NCBI RefSeq assembly: GCF_025685425.1
Contig: NZ_JAGTAS010000024.1
Span: 99,263 to 163,262, forward strand
Length of the DNA: 64,000 nucleotides
Reading direction: 5' to 3'
Origin: Terriglobus albidus
Lineage (GTDB): Bacteria; Acidobacteriota; Terriglobia; Terriglobales; Acidobacteriaceae
How positions within the stretch are numbered: the stretch's first letter is position 1; each line of letters starts with the position of its first letter. Below the pieces are notes generated by a model. The model saw nothing but the letters and a program-made list of their open reading frames with translations. It was not told the origin of the DNA and did no database searches. The translations under genes were made by a program, and so were the position numbers. Of this stretch, positions 59,081-64,000 are shown one piece after another.

Positions 59081-62000
59081 ATGCGAGTAGTCCGCTGGCT
59101 GATCGTCCTTGTGGCCCTGTTTTTGGCGTTCCAGTTCATCAGCCTGTATCTGAGCTGGCAAAAGCAGGCCATTCTCGGCGCCGTACTGGTGGTTACGGCC
59201 ATTGTCATGAACCGTATTTCCACCTCCAAGGTGGTGACCATCAGCTTGATGCTGCTCTCGGTCGTCATTACCAGCCGGTATGGCTGGTGGCGCATCGGGC
59301 AGTTGATCGATTACTTCTCGGACGAGGCCAATAATCCTTACAAAATCGATTCGGTCCTGATGCTGATCCTCCTGTCGGCGGAGATCTACACCATCCTGAT
59401 TATGGTGCTGGGCTATATGCAGACGGTATGGCCGCTCCAGCGCCGTCCCGTGCCTCTGCCGGCGGATGAAGAGCTTTGGCCGCACGTCGACCTGCTGATT
59501 CCCACCTATAACGAACCGCTTTCCCTGGTCCGGTATACCGCTCTGGCAGCCTTAAACATCGACTATCCGCCGGAAAAGCTGCATGTTTACATCCTTGATG
59601 ACGGTGTCCGGGACGAATACCGGCTGTTCTGCGAAGAGGCGGGAATCGGATACAAGGTCCGGGAAAAGCATACGCATGCCAAGGCGGGCAACATCAATAC
59701 GGCTCTCGAGACGATGGACTCACCATTGGTGTCGATCTTCGACTGCGACCACGTGCCGACCCGTAGCTTCCTGCAGATGACCGTCGGCTGGTTTCTCAAA
59801 GACGAGAAGCTGGCCATGCTGCAGACGCCGCACCACTTCTACTCGGCGGACCCGTTTGAGCGTAATCTGCGCCAGTACCACAGCATTCCGAATGAGGGCG
59901 AGCTCTTCTACGGCATCATTCAGGACGGCAACGACCTCTGGAATGCGACGTTTTTCTGCGGATCCTGTGCTGTCATCCGGCGCAGCGCCCTGGATGAAGT
60001 GGGGGGCATTGCGACCGAAACGGTGACCGAAGATGCCCACACCTCACTTCGGCTTCAGAAGCTGGGGTACAACACGGCCTACATCAACATCGCAATGGCG
60101 GCCGGACTGGCGACCGAGACCCTGGCAGCGCACGTAGGACAGCGCATTCGCTGGGCCCGCGGCATGATCCAGATCCTGCGTACCGATAACCCGCTGCTGG
60201 CCCGCGGCATGAAGCTGACCCAGCGCCTGTGCTACTTCAATGCCATGGCGCACTTTATGTACGCGGTTCCGCGCCTGGTTTTCCTGTGTGCTCCGCTGGT
60301 CTATATGCTCTTCAGCCGGACGATCATTCCCGGTTACTGGGTGGCCATTCTCGCGTATGCTCTGCCGCACCTCATCATCTCCAGCCTGACCAACTCGCGC
60401 GTGCAGGGGACGCACCGGCACTCTTTCTGGAATGAGATCTACGAGACAGTGCTGGCGCCCTACATCCTGATGCCGACCACGCTGGCTCTGCTGAACCCCA
60501 GGCTTGGCAAGTTCAATGTGACGGATAAGGGAAGCACGCTGATGGAGACGCGATTTGATCGGTCCATCGCTGCGCCGACGACATGGCTCCTGCTGTTGAA
60601 CCTTTTCGGACTGGCATTAGCGCCCTATCGCTATTTTGTGACGGATCCAGGACACCCGGGGACGGTGTTGAGTAATACGGCATGGATCGTGTTCAACGTC
60701 ATCATTCTGGGAGTTGCCGCGGCATGTGCGCACGAGCAGAAGCAGCGCCGGAAGGCGGTTCGCATCGAAGCGCGGATTGGCATACGGGCGCGCCTGGCCG
60801 ATGGACGCGAGGTCGCTGGATCGACCTTTGACATCTCGGTCGGCGGGGCCTCCATCGTGCTGGATGAGAATGTACATCTGGAGAAGGGAGACATCCTCGA
60901 GATGTCCTTCCCCATGCAGACGAAATCCCGCACGGTAAAAGCCAAAGTGCTGGCGATTCTCGCTGGGGAAATCCGCATCGCTTTCTATCACCCGACCGTG
61001 GTCGAACAGGAGACCCTGGCGCGCGTACTGTACTCTCGCGCCGATTCCTGGGTCAGCATCGAACGTGAGGTTGAGGTGGATCGCCCTCTGGTCAGTTTCG
61101 CACGAGTGGCCAGGCTGTCCCTTACCGGGCTATATCAGGTGACGCGCGGCCTGTTTGCTTCGAAGGGTGTCATCCTCTTCGCTCTTTTGCTGCTGGGAGG
61201 CATGGGGTTCGCCCAAACGATACCGCAACAATTCACTCCGCCGCAGGTTCAGTTACCTCCGCAGACCTTCCACCCACCGGCTGTTGGAAATGGGCCGGCG
61301 CCGGCTCCTGCTCCAGCGAAGAAAGCTGTAACCCCAAAACGCCAACCAGTGCCGGTCGCTCCAGCTCCTAAGCCGGAACCGGTGAAACAGACTCCGGTTC
61401 AGCCATTGGCGCCCGCTCCTGCGCCCACCCCTGTTGTTCCTCTGCCAACAACACAGGCGCAGACGCCGCCTGTGGCTCAGAGTGCGCAGGTTACCGGTAC
61501 CGCAAAGCCCATCCGGATCACGCTGAAAGACATGGGGATGGATAGCGGTATTGAACTTCGGGGGCCTCATAGCTACTATCCCGTGGGGTTTTCGCTACCG
61601 TATACCTTCGTCTCCCGTCATGCGGTGCTGAAGGTCAGCTATAAGCTGGCTCCGGGTGTCACGCCTCATCCAGGGATGCTGCGCGTATCGCTCAATAACA
61701 GCAATGTTGGTGAGGTTCCGGTGGTGAACACCGGTGGTTTTGCCTATGCCGAGATCGACCTTCCGGCCGATACGCTCATCCGCAGCAATGGTCTGACATT
61801 CGAGTTCACCAGCAACGGCATCTTTCAGACTGAAGCGCAGGCGAAGGCACAGGTGCAAGGATGGATCGGCGCAACATCTGCGGTTGAGATCACCGGAGAC
61901 AGCTTGCCTTTCCGTAATGATATCGGTCTGCTACCGATGCCTTTTCTTGATCGGGATCTGCAGACGACCACTACCATCCCGTTTGTTTTTCTGTCGCAAC

Positions 62001-63607
62001 CTGGCTTGAAGACATTGCAGGCTGCCGGCGTGGTTGCGTCGTGGTTCGGCATGCAGGTCGGTCCGAAGCCCATTCGCTATACAGCGTCTCTGGAGCAATT
62101 CAGCGGTGGAAACGTCGTTGTCTTTGCCGACAGCGCTGCGAAGCTACCCGAAACCCTTAGACCCGCGCAGCCGGAGCCCGGACCGTACGTTGCGGTACGG
62201 ACAAATCCTTACGATGCAAACGGAACCGTGTTGATCATCGCCGGGAACGACGAGGACCAATTGCTCGCTGCTGCACGTGGGCTGGCGCAAAGAAAGGGCG
62301 CACCCACAAGCAGGATGGCAGAGCCGTCGCAGCCCGAGGGAGAAACGCTGCGTATCAACGACGCGTCTCTGCCGCCACAGCGTGAGATTGACGATGCGCC
62401 TCGCTGGATGCCGACGAATCGGTTGGTAAGCCTTGCCGATTACTCCAGCAAAGACCTTCTCAAGACGGATGGCTCGCATCCGGTCCCGATCTACTTCCAC
62501 GTACCGCCGGATCTCTTCTACGGAGAGGTGCAGAACCTTCGCATGCTGGTGAGCTACCGCTATAACGCGGCGACCATTCGGCCGGGTTCGGCGTTGCGGA
62601 CCTATGTGAACGGAACGCTGGTCAATGAGGCGCCGCTGGCGGTGGGAAGTGGAACGGTCGATCGGCAACGGCAGATCGTCGTGCCGGTGGCTGCGATGCG
62701 TCCCTTTGGTAATACGCTGCAGTTCAGCTTTGACTTCATCCCGACTAAGGTAGGCGCCGCAACCGAGGGAGAAATTCTGAGCAACTCGGCGCTGGATATC
62801 CGGAACCTGCCGCACTACGCGGGACTGCCTGACCTGGAACTCTTTGCCAATGCGGCATTTCCATTCACACGCCGAGCGGATCTCTCAGAGACAACCGTGA
62901 TTATGCCGGCGAATCCCACGGCGAACGAGATCTCTTTGTACCTGCATCTGATGAGTCACAGCGGCTCCCAGACCGGATATCCGGTGTTACGCGTTGAGGT
63001 CGCCGGGCCGGATGCTGTCCTCGGTAAAGATCGTGACTACGTGATTCTGGGCAGCGTACAAAGCCAGCCAGTCTTCAGCTCGCTGGATACATCATTGCCG
63101 GTTACTTTCGTTGGAGATGCCATTCATGTGAAGCAGGGACAAGGAGTGCTGGCCCGGTTGAAGGAGCTGTGGCAACGGCTTGAGGGGCGCTTCGTCACGC
63201 GCGAGCTTCCTTCCAACGATGGGGGCCGTATCGATGCCATCATCGAAGGAATCGAATCGCCGGCATCGCCGGGACGCTCCCTGGTCCTCATCGCATTGCG
63301 TGACGACGGTGCAGCGAAACTCTTCGAGGATGTCTTTGTGGAACGCTCCCAGGCGAGCGATATCGGCAGCTCAGTCAGCCTTCTGCGAAATGGAAAGTTC
63401 CAATCCTATGGTATGAATGACCGCGTCTACTACGTGGGGAATCAGTCACCCTATCGGCTGATGCGTATCTGGATGGCGCAGTACTTCATCACACTGGTGG
63501 TCGCGATGGTGGTCTTCAGCCTGTTGCTGGCTGTGTGGATCCGTCAGTACCTGGCAGAGCGGGCCCAGGCTCGCCTTGCAATCGGCTATGAAGCGGTGAA
63601 GAGCTAG
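59081..63607 (+). CDS. bcsAB: Fused cellulose synthase BcsA-BcsB
   Basis: A 1508-residue fusion. The BcsA part has membrane helices before and after a GT2 domain with ILDDG (~173), DCDH (~221), TEDAH (~316) and QRIRWARG (~354, the QxxRW motif). A PilZ domain (~553-655) carries the Arg-rich QRRKAVR stretch and DISVGG (~584), so activity should be switched on by cyclic di-GMP. A hydrophobic segment with AQ (~697-713), which looks like a former BcsB signal, leads into a Pro/Ala-rich linker (~715-805). The BcsB jelly-roll/flavodoxin-like repeats follow, and a C-terminal membrane helix (~1470-1492). Fused BcsAB is known from Komagataeibacter AcsAB. No bcsZ or bcsC follows within the next 390 bases. 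Confidence 0.94.
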   Translation: MRVVRWLIVLVALFLAFQFISLYLSWQKQAILGAVLVVTAIVMNRISTSKVVTISLMLLSVVITSRYGWWRIGQLIDYFSDEANNPYKIDSVLMLILLSAEIYTILIMVLGYMQTVWPLQRRPVPLPADEELWPHVDLLIPTYNEPLSLVRYTALAALNIDYPPEKLHVYILDDGVRDEYRLFCEEAGIGYKVREKHTHAKAGNINTALETMDSPLVSIFDCDHVPTRSFLQMTVGWFLKDEKLAMLQTPHHFYSADPFERNLRQYHSIPNEGELFYGIIQDGNDLWNATFFCGSCAVIRRSALDEVGGIATETVTEDAHTSLRLQKLGYNTAYINIAMAAGLATETLAAHVGQRIRWARGMIQILRTDNPLLARGMKLTQRLCYFNAMAHFMYAVPRLVFLCAPLVYMLFSRTIIPGYWVAILAYALPHLIISSLTNSRVQGTHRHSFWNEIYETVLAPYILMPTTLALLNPRLGKFNVTDKGSTLMETRFDRSIAAPTTWLLLLNLFGLALAPYRYFVTDPGHPGTVLSNTAWIVFNVIILGVAAACAHEQKQRRKAVRIEARIGIRARLADGREVAGSTFDISVGGASIVLDENVHLEKGDILEMSFPMQTKSRTVKAKVLAILAGEIRIAFYHPTVVEQETLARVLYSRADSWVSIEREVEVDRPLVSFARVARLSLTGLYQVTRGLFASKGVILFALLLLGGMGFAQTIPQQFTPPQVQLPPQTFHPPAVGNGPAPAPAPAKKAVTPKRQPVPVAPAPKPEPVKQTPVQPLAPAPAPTPVVPLPTTQAQTPPVAQSAQVTGTAKPIRITLKDMGMDSGIELRGPHSYYPVGFSLPYTFVSRHAVLKVSYKLAPGVTPHPGMLRVSLNNSNVGEVPVVNTGGFAYAEIDLPADTLIRSNGLTFEFTSNGIFQTEAQAKAQVQGWIGATSAVEITGDSLPFRNDIGLLPMPFLDRDLQTTTTIPFVFLSQPGLKTLQAAGVVASWFGMQVGPKPIRYTASLEQFSGGNVVVFADSAAKLPETLRPAQPEPGPYVAVRTNPYDANGTVLIIAGNDEDQLLAAARGLAQRKGAPTSRMAEPSQPEGETLRINDASLPPQREIDDAPRWMPTNRLVSLADYSSKDLLKTDGSHPVPIYFHVPPDLFYGEVQNLRMLVSYRYNAATIRPGSALRTYVNGTLVNEAPLAVGSGTVDRQRQIVVPVAAMRPFGNTLQFSFDFIPTKVGAATEGEILSNSALDIRNLPHYAGLPDLELFANAAFPFTRRADLSETTVIMPANPTANEISLYLHLMSHSGSQTGYPVLRVEVAGPDAVLGKDRDYVILGSVQSQPVFSSLDTSLPVTFVGDAIHVKQGQGVLARLKELWQRLEGRFVTRELPSNDGGRIDAIIEGIESPASPGRSLVLIALRDDGAAKLFEDVFVERSQASDIGSSVSLLRNGKFQSYGMNDRVYYVGNQSPYRLMRIWMAQYFITLVVAMVVFSLLLAVWIRQYLAERAQARLAIGYEAVKS

Positions 63608-63868
63608 TACGAGGGGAAGCCCCAGCTCTGCTGGAGGCAGTAGAAGTTTGACCGTTCCAGCAGCGTGCAGTTAAGACACATGGTTCCGGTTGTTACGGCG
63701 CTGCTCGGAGAGTCGTGGTTTTGACTTTGAATCGCGGATAAGGCCTCTTTGAGGGGCCCCGCGACCCGTAAAGCCTCCGGCTCTGCTTAATTCGCGCTTG
63801 TGGCGCGAATGCCTTGCTTAAGGGGACGGCTTCAGCCGTCCCGTTCCGAGCTCAGAAGAGATGCGGCT
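63608..63868. other. Intergenic region with hairpins before IS end
   Basis: No gene was seen. It contains small palindromes, notably GGGACGGCTTCAGCCGTCCC at 63822-63841. The remainder is featureless; the boundary of the insertion sequence on the right is not resolved. Confidence 0.5.
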
Positions 63869-64000
63869 TTAGCTGTGGTGTCTCAACAGGTTGTTGTCTT
63901 TGAGGCCGGATCTGCTGATGGGTGGAGCTTGATTGAGGCTAGCATGAGGTCGGTGCCAGTTGTACTGATGGATCCATGGTCTGAGGTGTTGTGCTCGCTG
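63869..64000 (-). CDS. C-terminus of an IS481-type transposase (cut by window edge)
   Basis: Read on the minus strand, the last 44 codons give 'WIHQYNWHRPHASLNQAPPI' followed by 'SRSGLKDNNLLRHHS' and a stop at 63869-63871. The YNWHRPHASL...PPISR pattern is the end of the DDE integrase core of IS481-family transposases. The rest of the gene lies beyond the window, so it cannot be said whether the element is intact. Confidence 0.8.
   Translation of the reverse strand, partial: QRAQHLRPWIHQYNWHRPHASLNQAPPISRSGLKDNNLLRHHS

Noticed and set aside
63608..63868. tRNA or structured RNA gene after bcsAB
   Set aside because: No cloverleaf, TPsiC-loop sequence or CCA-type end could be fitted; only small palindromes are present.

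Overview
The window looks like a chromosomal segment of a soil Acidobacteriota of the Terriglobus/Granulicella/Edaphobacter kind. The evidence is gene content: an Oar-like TonB-dependent receptor with an N-terminal carboxypeptidase-regulatory domain, a TIGR03435 'soil-associated' protein, Kelch/Ig-like secreted proteins, lpxB and gmhA (a lipopolysaccharide-making diderm), many glycan-degrading enzymes, a BcsA-BcsB fusion, and dispersed palindromic intergenic repeats. The species assignment is inference. No rRNA, tRNA or CRISPR array was seen.

Layout. 1-3.9 kb is decayed accessory DNA: apparent polymorphic toxin/immunity remnants (a deaminase-like toxin tail coupled to a frameshifted DUF416 gene; an Rhs-like scrap before a DUF2750 gene), mixed with an intact REP-associated tyrosine transposase (RAYT) plus REP palindromes and a second, broken RAYT. 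3.9-20.3 kb holds cell-envelope and secreted-enzyme genes: Kelch lipoprotein, an M1-peptidase-like protein lacking its zinc ligands, LpxB, a glycerophosphodiesterase that appears circularly permuted, the TonB receptor, a PafA-like phosphatase, a GH92 mannosidase, and helicase HrpB. 20.5-27.3 kb holds two MFS transporters, YvcK, a small membrane ORF, a cytochrome c, a beta-CASP nuclease and PhoU.

27.3-30.6 kb is a sulfite/nitrite reductase-siroheme operon. A leaderless 17-codon ORF containing two Cys-Cys-Cys runs, followed by a terminator hairpin, precedes it and looks like a cysteine-responsive attenuator. 30.5-41.9 kb is an amino-sugar/peptidoglycan recycling island: an AmiE-NamZ-like fusion, a TIGR03435 protein, an SSS symporter, a GlcNAc kinase-like protein, NagA, a GH20 hexosaminidase and a porin. 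42.3-52.6 kb is a hexuronate island: UxaC, UxaE, gluconokinase, an SDR, KduD, a cupin, KduI, KdgK, Eda and a secreted alginate-lyase-family protein. These would funnel glucuronate, galacturonate and unsaturated uronates to 2-keto-3-deoxygluconate and then to pyruvate plus glyceraldehyde-3-phosphate. 52.6-63.6 kb holds a polyprenyl-phosphate sugar transferase for exopolysaccharide, an RND pump with its adaptor, and the fused cellulose synthase BcsAB. The window ends inside an IS481-type transposase on the minus strand.

Several repeat families run through the intergenic DNA. The most striking is a ~113-bp element with matching inverted ends, present three times (24.5, 37.8, 48.1 kb); in one copy the two ends have changed together so that they still pair.
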